DNA of 64,000 bases from Planctomycetota bacterium (GTDB lineage: Bacteria; Planctomycetota; UBA1135; GCA-002686595), in NCBI GenBank assembly GCA_009691855.1, contig SIAI01000004.1:62001-126000 (forward strand). The letters are read 5' to 3'. Positions 25,271 to 35,492 of this stretch are shown piece by piece (the first letter of the stretch is position 1; each line of letters opens with the position of its first letter). Under the pieces are notes generated by a model. That model was not told where the DNA came from. It saw only the letters and a list, made by a program, of their open reading frames with translations, and did not search any database. Made by a program: the position numbers and the translations under genes.

Positions 25271-26665
25271 ATGCTCCTGTCGGTCGCTCTCCTCAGCCTC
25301 CTCTCCGCCGCGCCCTGCCCGCAGCTCTCCGCCGCCGAGTTCACGAAGCGGACCGAGGAGCGCATCCTCGCCGGCGGCGTCCCCGGCGCCGCGCTCGCCG
25401 TCTTCAAGGACGGCAAGGTGATGTACCAGCAGGCGGCGGGGTTTGCCGACGTCGCGAAGCAGACGCCCTACACGACCGAGCTCGCCTTCGAGGTCGGCTC
25501 GCTGTCGAAGCAGTTCACCGCAATGGCGCTCCTCATGCTGGTGAACGAGAAGAAGCTCGCGCTCGACGCGCCGCTCGGCACGGTGCTCGACGAGCTTCCC
25601 GAGGCGTGGCGCGCGGCGACCGTCGAGCAGGTCATGCACCACATGTCCGGCATCCCCGATTACGAGGAGATCGCCGGCTATGACTACTACAACGAGCCGC
25701 ACGCCGCCGCGGACGTCATCCGCCGCGCCGCCGAGCACCAGCCTCACTTCAAGCCCGGCGAGCGCTTCGAGTACAGCAACACCGGCTACTACCTGCTCAG
25801 CCTGATCGTCGCCAAGCAGAGCGGGCTCCCCTTCGAGCGTTTCCTCGCCACGCGCATCTTCGAGCCTCTGGGGATGCGCTCGAGCTACGCGCTCGAACGA
25901 CCCGCGGACGTCCAGGTGGCGACGGGCTACCACGGCCGCACGGGAACCCGCGTGGCCCAGCCGCCGATCGCCTGGAGCGCGACGCTCGGCGCCGGCGGCA
26001 TTGTCTCGACGATCGCCGACATGCTGCGCTGGGACGAGGCGCTCTACACCGAACGCCTCTTGCCCGCCGCGCTGCGGGCAAAGCTGTGGGAACCCGCCAA
26101 GGCCAACGACGGGCGCACGATCCCCTACGGTGCCGGCTGGTTCACCGACGAGACGCGCGGCCTCGCGCACCTCTCGCACAGCGGGCAGACCAACGGCTTC
26201 TCGTGCTACTACCTGCGCTTCCCCGAGCAACACCTCTCGGTGCTCGTGCACTACAACACCTACGGCGGCGGAATCGGCTCCCTCGCGCGCACCGCGGCGG
26301 CGCACTTCCTGCCCGCGCTCAACTACGCGTCGCTGCCGCTCGCGCGCGACGAGGACCCGGACCTCACCGCCGAGCACCTCGCCGCGCTGCGCCAGGCCGT
26401 GCTGAAGGAGGGCGAGCTCGACCTCCTGGGCCCCGGCATGCGCCGCTTCGCCAACGAGGCGAGCTTCGCGAGCGAGCGCGACCCCCTGCGCCCGCTCCTG
26501 GAGTCGTCGCGCTCCTTCCGCCTCGTGCGCGAGCACCCCCTGGGCGAGGGCGCCGACGCCGTCGAGGAGTTCCTCTACCGCCAGGAACACGCCGACGGCG
26601 AGACCTTCTGGACGATGCGCTTCGCGGAGGGCGTGCTGGTGTCGTTGAACTGGGAGGACGAGTAG
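25271..26665 (+). CDS. Secreted serine hydrolase, class C beta-lactamase family
   Basis: 464 residues with a short signal peptide (LLSVALLSLLSAAPC). The catalytic set is complete: S77-x-x-K80 in GSLSKQFT, Y168-S169-N170, and H303-S304-G305. The ~330-residue beta-lactamase/DD-peptidase domain is followed by ~110 residues that look like the small lipocalin-like C-terminal domain of such hydrolases. These enzymes act on peptidoglycan peptides, D-amino acid esters or other esters; a true beta-lactamase is unlikely given the diversity of the family. It lies downstream of hldE without overlap. Confidence 0.85.
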   Translation: MLLSVALLSLLSAAPCPQLSAAEFTKRTEERILAGGVPGAALAVFKDGKVMYQQAAGFADVAKQTPYTTELAFEVGSLSKQFTAMALLMLVNEKKLALDAPLGTVLDELPEAWRAATVEQVMHHMSGIPDYEEIAGYDYYNEPHAAADVIRRAAEHQPHFKPGERFEYSNTGYYLLSLIVAKQSGLPFERFLATRIFEPLGMRSSYALERPADVQVATGYHGRTGTRVAQPPIAWSATLGAGGIVSTIADMLRWDEALYTERLLPAALRAKLWEPAKANDGRTIPYGAGWFTDETRGLAHLSHSGQTNGFSCYYLRFPEQHLSVLVHYNTYGGGIGSLARTAAAHFLPALNYASLPLARDEDPDLTAEHLAALRQAVLKEGELDLLGPGMRRFANEASFASERDPLRPLLESSRSFRLVREHPLGEGADAVEEFLYRQEHADGETFWTMRFAEGVLVSLNWEDE

Positions 26666-26720
26666 CCCGAGCATGCGCGGATTGCTGTAACGTCCTCGCT
26701 CCGCAGCGGAAGGAAGGGCG

Positions 26721-26956
26721 ATGACCACGCGCACTCTCGAGGACGCCTTCGCGCGCTTCCGTGACGAACGCGATCTCGCCGCCTGCGGGCGCAGGTCGTG
26801 TCGGGCGGCGAGCTCCTGCTCGTGTTCACGGCCCTGCCCCTCGGCCACTTCGACTATTCCGCCCGCTCGCCCGACGGCTGGAGGGCCGCCGGGGCGCTGG
26901 AGGTCGTCGCGGGCAGCGAGCCGCAGCAGCGCGTGACGGTATCCCTTTCCCGCTGA
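26721..26956 (+). pseudogene. Decayed gene: N- and C-terminal remnants joined out of frame
   Basis: A well-spaced ribosome binding site precedes the ATG at 26721, and the frame starts MTTRTLEDAFARFRDERDLA, a plausible planctomycete regulatory-protein start. After ~24 codons the reading sense is lost. From 26792 to 26956 another frame carries a convincing C-terminal module (GELLLVFTALPLGHFDYSA, then QQRVTVSLSR and stop) of carboxypeptidase-regulatory type, but that frame has a stop at 26762 and no start. The two pieces look like the ends of one long gene whose middle was deleted. Confidence 0.6.
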
Positions 26957-27045
26957 CCCGCGCGTTCACCGTAGAGCGGTGAGAGCTCCGTAATCCCCGC
27001 CGTCCGCGCATCCACACGCGCCGCGCGCGCGGATACATTGGCCCG

Positions 27046-28405
27046 ATGCAACGCGCGACCACGATCACCGACTCCTGCGACGTCGTCGTCATCGGCGGGG
27101 GACCCGCCGGCTCCACGGTCTCGACCTTGATGGCCCAGCAGGGCCTGAAGGTGCAGCTCTTCGAGCGCGAGCACTTCCCGCGCTTCCACATCGGCGAGTC
27201 GCTGATCCCCGAGACGTACTGGGTGCTGAAGCGGCTGAACATGCTCGAAAAGATGAGGGCGACCCCCTTCGTCCAGAAGCACAGCGTGCAGTTCGTCAAC
27301 GCCGCCGGGAAAGAGTCGGCGCCCTTCTACTTTCTGGGACAACAAGCCGCACGAGTGCTCGCAGACGTGGCAAGTGGTGCGCAGCGAGTTCGACCAGATG
27401 ATGCTCGAGAACGCGCGCGAGCACGGCGTGAGCGCGTTCGAGGGCATCCGCGTGCGCGACGTGCTCTTTGACAACACAGGGCTCTTCGACGGGAAGCGCG
27501 CGGTCGGCGTGCGCATTCAAGAGGAGAACGGCGCGGTGCGCGAGGTGCGCGCGAAAGTCGTCGTCGACGCGAGCGGCCAGTCGGGCATGCTCATGAACAA
27601 GCTCGAGCTGCGCATCTGGGACCCGCTGCTCGACAAGGGCGCGATCTGGACGTACTGGGAGGGCGCGTACCGTGACACCGGGCGTGACGAGGGCGCCACG
27701 ATGGTGCTGCAGACGGCCGACAAGAAGGGCTGGTTCTGGTACATCCCGCTGCACGACAACCGGCTCAGCGTCGGCATCGTGCGCCCGTTCGACGACCTCT
27801 TCGGCGGCTCGGTCGAGAAGACGAAGACCGCGCACGGCGAGCGCTACGAGCAGGAGGTCGCGGCCTGCCCGGCGGTCGCGAAGCGCGTGGCAGGGGCGAA
27901 GCGCCTAACGGGCTACTTCGCGACCAAGGACTACTCCTACCGCTCGACGACGGTCGCGGGCGACGGCTGGGTGCTCGTGGGCGACGCGTTTGGATTCCTA
28001 GACCCGCTGTACTCCTCGGGCGTGCTGCTCGCGCTGCGCTCGGGCGAGATGGCCGCCGACGCGGTGGTCGAGGGGCTGAAGAAGAACGACGTCTCGGCCG
28101 CGCAGCTCGGCAAGTGGGGCGTGCCCTTCAACCAGGGCGTCGATCGCATGCGGCGCCTGGTGTGCGAGTACTACGACGGCTTCAGCTTCGGCAACTTCAT
28201 CAGGAGCTATCCCGAGCTGCGCGGCACGGTGACCGATCTGCTCATCGGCGACCTCTTCACCGACAAGGTCGACCGCGTGTGGGAGCCGATGGAGACGCAG
28301 TACCCCTCCGCGAAGCGCGCCCCGGTGCGCTGGAACGAGGGCCAGGCGCCGTCCGAGGACGAGAAGCAGAACGAGCTCGTGCTGCCCACCGGGTTGCGGC
28401 CCTGA
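27046..28405 (+). pseudogene. FAD-dependent oxidoreductase/halogenase-like protein, single frameshift
   Basis: Two frames together give a protein of about 452 residues. The first (27046 on) has the FAD motif VVVIGGGPAGSTVSTLMAQ and FPRFHIGESLIPETY. One extra T near 27331-27333 shifts the frame; downstream the sequence continues as FWDNKPHECSQTWQVVRSEF and carries GWFWYIPLHDNRLSVGIV and VLVGDAFGFLDPLYSSGV to the stop at 28405. GWxWxIP is typical of flavin-dependent halogenases and close relatives; many such proteins are not proven halogenases. No flavin reductase or natural-product genes are adjacent. A sequencing error would restore a normal gene. Confidence 0.8.
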
Positions 28406-28417
28406 GCCCGTGAGCGA

Positions 28418-28437
28418 GACTGCCGCTCTCGGCAGTC
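28418..28437. terminator. Hairpin after the flavoprotein gene
   Basis: A seven-base perfect stem (gactgcc / ggcagtc) with a six-base loop starts 13 bases after the stop codon at 28405. There is no T-run, so it is only a candidate terminator. Confidence 0.4.
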
Positions 28438-28458
28438 CGCTCTTGCGCGAAGTTCTTC

Positions 28459-28480
28459 GGGCGCGAGTCCTCTCGCGCCC
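28459..28480. repeat. Short palindromic repeat, copy 1
   Basis: The hairpin has arms gggcgcgag and ctcgcgccc with loop tcct. An identical hairpin occurs at 56689-56710, and a diverged one at 62702-62725. All are intergenic. Confidence 0.75.
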
Positions 28481-28566
28481 CACTTTGCCGCGCAACTTTG
28501 CCGCCCCGCGCGGGTAAGCTCCCCCGTCCGCCGATGGCAGTCGGCGGCGAAAGGGCGGAGAGAGGC

Positions 28567-29988
28567 ATGAGACGGATCGTCGGCAGTTGGATCCTGCTCG
28601 CGCTCCTGGCAGGGGGCGCGGCGGGGCAGCTCGTGGACTTCGAGGCGCGGCGCGCGGAGGCGCAGAAGACGCTCACGGCGGGCCTCGAGGGCTACGTCGC
28701 CTGGTGTCAGGCGAACAACCTCTTCAACGAGCGCAAGAAGGCCTTCGAGTTCCTGCTCGAGCTCGACCCCGCGCACGCCGAGGCGCGCCGCCAATTGGGA
28801 TTCACGCACCTGAAGGACGGCACCTGGAAGGCGCCGGAGAAGCCCAAGACCTTCCGCGACTTCGACCAGAAGGCGCTGGCCGAGGCGCCGCAGCGCTGGC
28901 GCGAGGCGAGCTCGGGCTACGTGGGCGCGCTGCTCGCGCTGCTGCAGACGAAGGGCCTCTCCAGCGAGCAGCGCGAGCCCGTCGCGCGCGAGGTGCTGCG
29001 CTTCGAGCCCGACAACGAGACGGTGCACGCGCTGCTCGGCGACGTGCGCGGCGAGAGCGGCTGGGTCCTGCCCGAGACGCTGGCTGCCAAGCAGCAGCGC
29101 GAGGCCCTGCGCGCCCAGATCAAGGCGGCCTTCGAGGGCGCGAGCGCGGCCGCGCCGGCGAAGTTGAACGAGCGCGAGAGCCGGATCCCGCTCGCCCTGA
29201 AGGCCTTCACCGCGCCCGGCGTGCGCATCGTCGGCACGGCGGGCGAGGAGGAGCTGCAGCTCGCCGCGCAGGCCGTGCAGGCGCTGCAGCGGCTGCTGCA
29301 GTCGGTGTTCCACTCGCAGCACGCGCTGCCGAAGGACACGACGGTGTTCCTGCTCGCCGATCCGAAGCACAAGGACGCCTTCCTCGCGCACCATCCGGGC
29401 GTCCCGCCCGGCGAGGTGGCGCGCTACGCGTTCATGGAGGGCAGCGGCATCCAGGGCACGAACGACTTCGCCTTCTGGACCGGCGACTCGCAGCGGCGCA
29501 TCGACGGCAGTGTCCGTCTGTTGCTCGGCTACTGGCTCTCGGGCGCGTTCCAGATCAGCGTGGACCAGGGCTGGGCCTACGAGGGTTTCGGCCTGTACCT
29601 CACGCGCGCGCTGGTGCGCACGCGCATGACCTGGCTGGCGGCGCCCGCGGCGGGTGCGAACCCGCAGACGGACATGGCGCTGCGCCAGAAGCTGATGGAG
29701 CCCGACACGAACTGGATGGACGAGGCCTTCCGCCTGTACGAGGAGCAGCGCGCGCCGGCGCTGGTCGAGCTGTTCAAGAAGAACGCCGGCGCGCTGACGA
29801 CCGAGGACGTGCTGCTCTCCTACGCGCTGGCCACGTACCTGCTCGAGGCCCACGCCGCCATCGTGCCGCCGCTCTTGACGCGCCTCGGCGCCGGCTACGT
29901 GCCGGCCTCCGCGCTGCAGGAAGCGCTCGATCTCGACCTCGGCGCCTTCGAGCGCCGCTTCCACCGCTGGCTGTCGGAGCGCAAATGA
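28567..29988 (+). CDS. Secreted protein with peptidase-MA-like pattern lacking a zinc motif
   Basis: 473 residues from the ATG at 28567, after a purine-rich stretch (ggcggagagag). Signal peptide RRIVGSWILLALLAGGAAG. The N-terminal half is helical with a TPR-like feel (FEFLLELDPAHAEARRQLGF). In the second half, SVDQGWAYEGFGLYLTR resembles the W-x-x-E-G-x-A-x-Y signature that follows HExxH in gluzincin peptidases, but the HExxH itself is absent (RLLLGYWLSGAFQ at that place). It is probably a non-catalytic relative. The stop overlaps the next start (ATGA), and that next protein shows the same loss. Confidence 0.7.
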   Translation: MRRIVGSWILLALLAGGAAGQLVDFEARRAEAQKTLTAGLEGYVAWCQANNLFNERKKAFEFLLELDPAHAEARRQLGFTHLKDGTWKAPEKPKTFRDFDQKALAEAPQRWREASSGYVGALLALLQTKGLSSEQREPVAREVLRFEPDNETVHALLGDVRGESGWVLPETLAAKQQREALRAQIKAAFEGASAAAPAKLNERESRIPLALKAFTAPGVRIVGTAGEEELQLAAQAVQALQRLLQSVFHSQHALPKDTTVFLLADPKHKDAFLAHHPGVPPGEVARYAFMEGSGIQGTNDFAFWTGDSQRRIDGSVRLLLGYWLSGAFQISVDQGWAYEGFGLYLTRALVRTRMTWLAAPAAGANPQTDMALRQKLMEPDTNWMDEAFRLYEEQRAPALVELFKKNAGALTTEDVLLSYALATYLLEAHAAIVPPLLTRLGAGYVPASALQEALDLDLGAFERRFHRWLSERK

Positions 29989-31199
29989 GCACCGTCCTCT
30001 CGATCGCGTGTGCGTTGCTGGCGTGGCACTCGGGTGGCGACGCGCCCGTGCACTGGGGCGACAAGGAGCTGAAGAGCGGGGAGCTGCCGGAGGAGATGCC
30101 GGCCAGCGCGCGCGCCGCCTTGACGGCCTGGCGCGAGTGGTGCGCGGCCCACGAGTACCGCCTCGACCTCGACCGCGCCGGGCGCCTCCTGCTCATCAGC
30201 CGACGCTCGAACGACAGCGCGCCGCGGCAGCTCGAGCTCGCGCTCTCGGTGGTCGAGCGCTTCGATCTCGACTTGCCCGCGCCGCCCACGCGCCGTGAGG
30301 TGGCGCCGCTCACGCTCGCCGCCAAGCCCAAGGATGCACCCAAGCCCGCGCGCGGCGAGAAGCCCCTGCCCGAGGATCCCGAGGATCCCGAGGGCGCCGA
30401 CCACCCCTGGAAGCTCGCCCCGGTCAAGCCCGAGCCCGAGACCAGCGCGCCGCCGGTCGAGGAGAAGTGGGGCTCCCAGGACGGGCCGCTCGACACGCAG
30501 ACGATGGTGCTGTTCATCGTCACCGATCAGGACGACTTCGAGGCCCTGCTGGCGAAGCTCGCCGAGGCCTTCGCGTACCTCGCCGGCTGGGCCAAGGGCG
30601 CCGAGGCGCTGGCGGGCTTCGTGCTCGGCGATCCGCTGACCGCCGCGTACCTCGCGAACCCGCCGGGCGTCGAGGAATGGGACCCCGACCACGAGCTGAT
30701 CAACCGCCTGGCGCGCCTGTGCGTCCTGCGGCGCTTCGCCGAGCTGCCCAACTGGTTCGTGCAGGGCTATGCCTGGCACATGGAGATCGCGCTGCGCCAG
30801 GCGGTCTACTGCTTCCCCTGGCGCGACGAGTTCGTGGGCGTCGGCGAGCACTCCGGCTGGCCGGGCCTGGTGCACAACCAGTTCAAGAGCGCGGCCCTCA
30901 AGCCCTCCGACTTCCTGGGCTGGAAGCGCGGCAAGTACGTGGACACGGCCGCCAAGGCGAGCTTCGGCGCGGTCGAGTTCCTGCTGGCGAAACACAAGGC
31001 CGAGCTGCCCGACCTGCTCGACCACCTGCGCGTGCACCGCGAGGAACACGGCCGCACCCTGGACGACCCCACGCACTGGCGCCGCGACACCGAGTACGAG
31101 ATCCCCGTCGCCGAGCAGCAGAAGCTCCTCGTCGAGCACCTCGGCGCGCAGTACCTGGACCACGCCACGATCTTCTTCCGCCAAGAGATCGACAAGTGA
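29985..31199 (+). CDS. Secreted protein, second degenerate peptidase-like partner
   Basis: 404 residues with a short hydrophobic N-terminus (STVLSIACALLAWHSG). A Pro/Lys/Glu-rich linker spans about 98-150. Around residue 232 the sequence DPDHELINRLARL sits where a gluzincin HExxH would be; the second histidine is Asn. It is followed by LPNWFVQGYAWHME, like the usual WLxEGxAxY. So the zinc site is probably broken here too. Translation is coupled to the preceding gene by ATGA overlap. The pair may form a complex; function unknown. A related intact enzyme lies at 62.8-63.9 kb. Confidence 0.7.
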   Translation: MSTVLSIACALLAWHSGGDAPVHWGDKELKSGELPEEMPASARAALTAWREWCAAHEYRLDLDRAGRLLLISRRSNDSAPRQLELALSVVERFDLDLPAPPTRREVAPLTLAAKPKDAPKPARGEKPLPEDPEDPEGADHPWKLAPVKPEPETSAPPVEEKWGSQDGPLDTQTMVLFIVTDQDDFEALLAKLAEAFAYLAGWAKGAEALAGFVLGDPLTAAYLANPPGVEEWDPDHELINRLARLCVLRRFAELPNWFVQGYAWHMEIALRQAVYCFPWRDEFVGVGEHSGWPGLVHNQFKSAALKPSDFLGWKRGKYVDTAAKASFGAVEFLLAKHKAELPDLLDHLRVHREEHGRTLDDPTHWRRDTEYEIPVAEQQKLLVEHLGAQYLDHATIFFRQEIDK

Positions 31200-31249
31200 G
31201 CGGGTGAGCGAGGATCGCTCGCGCGAGCGGAGCCCGCCTTGCTTTCCCC

Positions 31250-31321
31250 GGGACCGCCGGGCTCCAGCCCGGCTGCTCTTCGACGGCATGATGAAGAGCC
31301 GGGCTGGAGCCCGGCGGTCCC
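31250..31321. repeat. Large palindromic element, family 2, copy 1
   Basis: Two 25-base arms are perfectly complementary (left arm 31250-31274 starting gggaccgccgggctccag, right arm 31297-31321), with a further inner stem gctcttc / gaagagc. A close copy lies at 35391-35483. It fills most of the 184-bp gap before the GTPase gene. Confidence 0.85.
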
Positions 31322-31383
31322 AGGGGCGCGCACCGAACCCGGCCCTTGCGTCCGAGCTCCAGCCGTCGACAATCCCTGCGACC

Positions 31384-33510
31384 ATGCACCAGAGCGAGCT
31401 CGCCCTCTTCGCGCAATCCTTCCAGCGCGCCCTCGCTCCGCTCGCCGCCGCCCTGCGTCAGGCGAGCGAGGTCCTGCGCGCGCGCTCGACGCAGCTCGAG
31501 CTGCCCTTCGCCTCCGACGACCTCGCGGCACAGCTCGCCGCCCTGGAGGGCGAACTGCAGGCGCTGCTGGCGCGCGTCGCCGCCGAGCGCGCCACGCTGT
31601 TCGTGTTCGGGCCGGCCAAGTCCGGCAAGTCCACCCTGCTCGACGCGCTGACCGCGGCGCGCGTCAGCGAGGTTTCGATCCTGCCCGGCTATCCGTGCGT
31701 GCGCGTGACGCGCCACGCCAGCGAGCAGAGCGCGCTGCTCGCGCGCTTCGACGGCCAGAGCGAGCTCGTGCCCGATCCTTCCGCACTCGCGCTGGTGCTG
31801 CAGCGCGCGCACGTCGAGCTGTGCGCGGCCGTGCGCGCGGTCCAGGACCGGGGCGAGCCCTTCGACGCGGCGCGGCACCTGCCCCAGGCCCTGCGACGCA
31901 GCGAGCGCGCGCTCTGTGCGCCGTTGCTCGAGCGCTCGGCGCTGGAGCTGGTCGAGTGCCCGCCGGTGCACGGCGCGCTGTTCCCGAGCTACGCGGCGCA
32001 GCTGGTGGGCGAGCCCGAGCGCGCGCGCGCGGCGGTGTTCGTGGTGCGCGCCGCGCAGCTGTGCGACGCGGCCACATTCGACGGCATCGAGGACCTGCTC
32101 GCGGCCTTCGAGCGCCTGATCCTGGTGCTCAATCTGGACGACCGCAGCCGCGAGCTGTCGCGCGCCGGCGAGCTGGTGGCCGGCCCCGAGCGCGAGGATC
32201 CCGCGCGCCTGCTCGCCGCCTTCGAGGAGCTGACGACCTCCGCGCCGCTGGCGCGCGCGCTGCACTCGGGACGCGTGCCGGTGCTCGCCCTGGACCTCCT
32301 GGAGGCCGCGCGCGCGCGGCTTTCGGGGGCTGAGGACGCGCCCGTCGCCGGCGCCGCGCGGCGCAGCCGACTGGGCGATCTGTTGCGCGAGCTGGGCGGC
32401 GTGCTGGACGTGCACGAACTGTTGCACGCGCTGGAGACGAGCGCCCTGCGCCGCGCGCGCGAGCTCCTGGCCGAGGCGCGCGAGCTGGCGGCGACGGGCG
32501 GACTCTCCGAGCTGCACCCGCGGCGCTCGGCGGCCGCGCAGGAGCGCGCCGCGCTGGAGCGCGTCGTCCTGGCCCTGGAGCGTCTGCAGGCGCGCGAGGC
32601 GAGCCTGTGGGCGGCCGAGGAGCTGTTCGAGGGCCTGCGAGCGCAGCTGGCGAGCGCGCTCGGCGCGCGCGCCGCCGCCCTGGCGCAGGAACTCCGCGCG
32701 CCGCTCGCGCGCGCGATCGAGGACTGGTTCAGCGACGGCACGAGCCTGGCCGCGCTGATGCAAGCCGCGCTCGCGCCGCGCCTCGAGGCGGCGCGCGGCG
32801 AGCTGGCGCGGACGGCCGAGCGCGCGCTGCGCTCGGCGCTGGCCCAGACCAGCGAGGCCGGGCTCTCGCTCGCCGCGCGCACTGATCTGGTCGAGGCGCG
32901 CGTGGCGCTGGCCGATCTGCTGCGGCCGCGCGCGGGGGCCGAAGGCGCGCTCGTCGCGCGCGCCTCGCCGGCGCTGCGCGTGCTGGACGTCAGCTCGATC
33001 CCGGTGCGGCCGCGCCTCGGCCAGCGCCTGGTCTTCCGCGCCGAGGACGAGGTGCGCCGCGCGCTTTTGGGCTCGCCTGAGTCCCCCGAACGCGCGCTCA
33101 GCAGCGAGGACAAGGCGCGGCGCCTCGGCGCCGAGGCACGCGCCGCGCTGCAGCGCTCGGCCGCCGAGCGCGCCGAGGCGATCCTGGCCGAGGAGGCCCG
33201 CGCGCTGGCGCAGCACCTGGCGCAGGGCGCGCTGGCGGGCTTCGTGGAGGAGTTGCACGGCTTGTGCGCGCGCGGGCGCGAGCGCGCCCAGGTTCCGGCG
33301 CGCGCCCTGGACGCGCGCATCGAGGAGTGGAGCGCGCTGGCGGAGGCCTTGCACGCGCTCGCGCCGGTGTGCGCGCGCACCGAGGGCGCGCTGGCCGAGC
33401 TCGTGGAGCGCTTCGAGCATGCCGGCGTGCTCGTGCCGGCGGCGCGCACGGAAGCCAGCCTCGCGGACGAGCTCGAGCGCGAGGAGCGTGGCGAGGTGGT
33501 AGAGCGATGA
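31384..33510 (+). CDS. Dynamin-like GTPase family protein with degenerate switch motifs
   Basis: 708 residues. The P-loop FGPAKSGKSTLLDAL lies at 75-89, followed by ILPGYPCVRVTRH in the position of the dynamin G2 threonine. The G3 region reads LVECPPVHG rather than DxPG, and the G4 region is LVLNLDDRS rather than TKxD, so GTP hydrolysis may be reduced or the nucleotide specificity altered. The remaining ~450 residues are almost wholly helical and Ala/Arg/Glu-rich, as in the stalk of bacterial dynamin-like proteins. No transmembrane segment is visible. The stop overlaps the start of a lipoprotein gene, suggesting a membrane-related function. Confidence 0.65.
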   Translation: MHQSELALFAQSFQRALAPLAAALRQASEVLRARSTQLELPFASDDLAAQLAALEGELQALLARVAAERATLFVFGPAKSGKSTLLDALTAARVSEVSILPGYPCVRVTRHASEQSALLARFDGQSELVPDPSALALVLQRAHVELCAAVRAVQDRGEPFDAARHLPQALRRSERALCAPLLERSALELVECPPVHGALFPSYAAQLVGEPERARAAVFVVRAAQLCDAATFDGIEDLLAAFERLILVLNLDDRSRELSRAGELVAGPEREDPARLLAAFEELTTSAPLARALHSGRVPVLALDLLEAARARLSGAEDAPVAGAARRSRLGDLLRELGGVLDVHELLHALETSALRRARELLAEARELAATGGLSELHPRRSAAAQERAALERVVLALERLQAREASLWAAEELFEGLRAQLASALGARAAALAQELRAPLARAIEDWFSDGTSLAALMQAALAPRLEAARGELARTAERALRSALAQTSEAGLSLAARTDLVEARVALADLLRPRAGAEGALVARASPALRVLDVSSIPVRPRLGQRLVFRAEDEVRRALLGSPESPERALSSEDKARRLGAEARAALQRSAAERAEAILAEEARALAQHLAQGALAGFVEELHGLCARGRERAQVPARALDARIEEWSALAEALHALAPVCARTEGALAELVERFEHAGVLVPAARTEASLADELEREERGEVVER

Positions 33511-33983
33511 GCCCGCGCCTTCTCGTCGCGCTCGCGCTGCTGCTCGGCGCCTGCGGCGCGGAGCCGTCCGGGCCGCCAACTCTGCTCTCGGGCGCAGAGT
33601 CCGAGGCGCTGGTGGACGCGCACCTCGGTGCGCGCGGGGACGCGCCCGCGCCGACGGCCGAGCCGGCTCCGGCCGTCGAGCGCTTGACGCTCGGCGCGCG
33701 CATCCTCGACGAGCGCTACCAGCCGCTGGCGGGCGCGCGCCTCGCCTGGCTGGAGCGCGCCGCCGACGGCAGCGAGCTGGAGCGCGCCTTCGCCCTCGCC
33801 GAGCGCAACGGAACCGTGTGGCTGGCGCTCGAGCGCGCGCAGCTGCCGGCCGAAGGCGGGCTGCAACTCGCCCTGAGCGCGCCGGGCCGCGCAACTCAGC
33901 GGCTGGAGCTCGCGCGCGCGCGCTGGGGCGAGTCGGTGTGCCTGCTGGGCGAATTCACGCTCGCGCCCGCGTCCACGAAGTGA
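33507..33983 (+). CDS. Small lipoprotein, translationally coupled to the GTPase-like gene
   Basis: 158 residues starting in an ATGA overlap. The lipobox LLLGAC (Cys14) marks lipid attachment. After a Pro/Ala linker there is one beta-rich module (LTLGARILDERYQPLAGARL) of carboxypeptidase-regulatory type. It is predicted to be anchored in the inner or outer membrane. The partnership with the dynamin-like protein is inferred from the overlap only. Confidence 0.7.
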   Translation: MSPRLLVALALLLGACGAEPSGPPTLLSGAESEALVDAHLGARGDAPAPTAEPAPAVERLTLGARILDERYQPLAGARLAWLERAADGSELERAFALAERNGTVWLALERAQLPAEGGLQLALSAPGRATQRLELARARWGESVCLLGEFTLAPASTK

Positions 33984-33999
33984 GCGGGCGCGCGCCGCG

Positions 34000-34101
34000 T
34001 CAGTGCGGCTCGGCCGCGAATTGCGCGCAGGTCACCACCTGGCCCTTGGGCGCGCGCACGACGGCCTCGCTCGAGCCGTAGAACGTCTTGCGCTCGGCGA
34101 C
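34000..34101 (-). pseudogene. 3' remnant of a glyoxalase/VOC-type gene
   Basis: On the minus strand 33 codons ending at 34000 read [20 protein letters not shown] and then VVTCAQFAAEPH before a stop. This resembles the C-terminal strand pattern of glyoxalase/bleomycin-resistance (VOC) proteins, in which yG..e..vrdp.G..i.faq closes the domain. Upstream of it the frame enters unrelated sequence and then the xylA start region, so the rest of the gene has been lost. Short length keeps confidence low. Confidence 0.4.
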
Positions 34102-34152
34102 GATCCCGCTCGCCGCTCCCCATCCCGACCCGCTTCTGCCACAATCCGCCGC

Positions 34153-34157
34153 GGAGG
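34153..34157 (+). promoter_or_regulatory. Ribosome binding site of xylA
   Basis: The sequence ggagg lies eight bases before the GTG at 34166 and supports that start over an in-frame ATG at 34088. Confidence 0.75.
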
Positions 34158-34165
34158 TCCTCCCA

Positions 34166-35380
<1,215 letters not shown>

Positions 35381-35390
35381 GCCTCGGGTC

Positions 35391-35483
35391 CTGGGAGCGC
35401 CGGGCTCCAGCCCGGCCTCTGTTTCTTTTTCTCCTTCCTCTCTCCGCGGCGATCCGAGCCGGGCTGGAGCCCGGCGGTCCCAG
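35391..35483. repeat. Large palindromic element, family 2, copy 2
   Basis: Arms of 26 bases with one mismatch (left 35391-35416, right 35458-35483) share the core gccgggctccagcccggc with the copy at 31250-31321; the 41-base loop is T/C-rich and unrelated. It lies between xylA and xylB and ends ten bases before the xylB ATG, where it could affect xylB translation or act as an intercistronic barrier. Confidence 0.85.
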
Positions 35484-35492
35484 GGACAGCGA

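Noticed and set aside
27046..28405. A halogenated natural-product cluster around the halogenase-like gene
   Set aside because: No NRPS, PKS, flavin reductase or tailoring genes are nearby; the gene is frameshifted and related flavoproteins often have other roles.
34088..34165. N-terminal extension of xylA from an upstream ATG
   Set aside because: The family start and a ggagg site place translation at the GTG at 34166.
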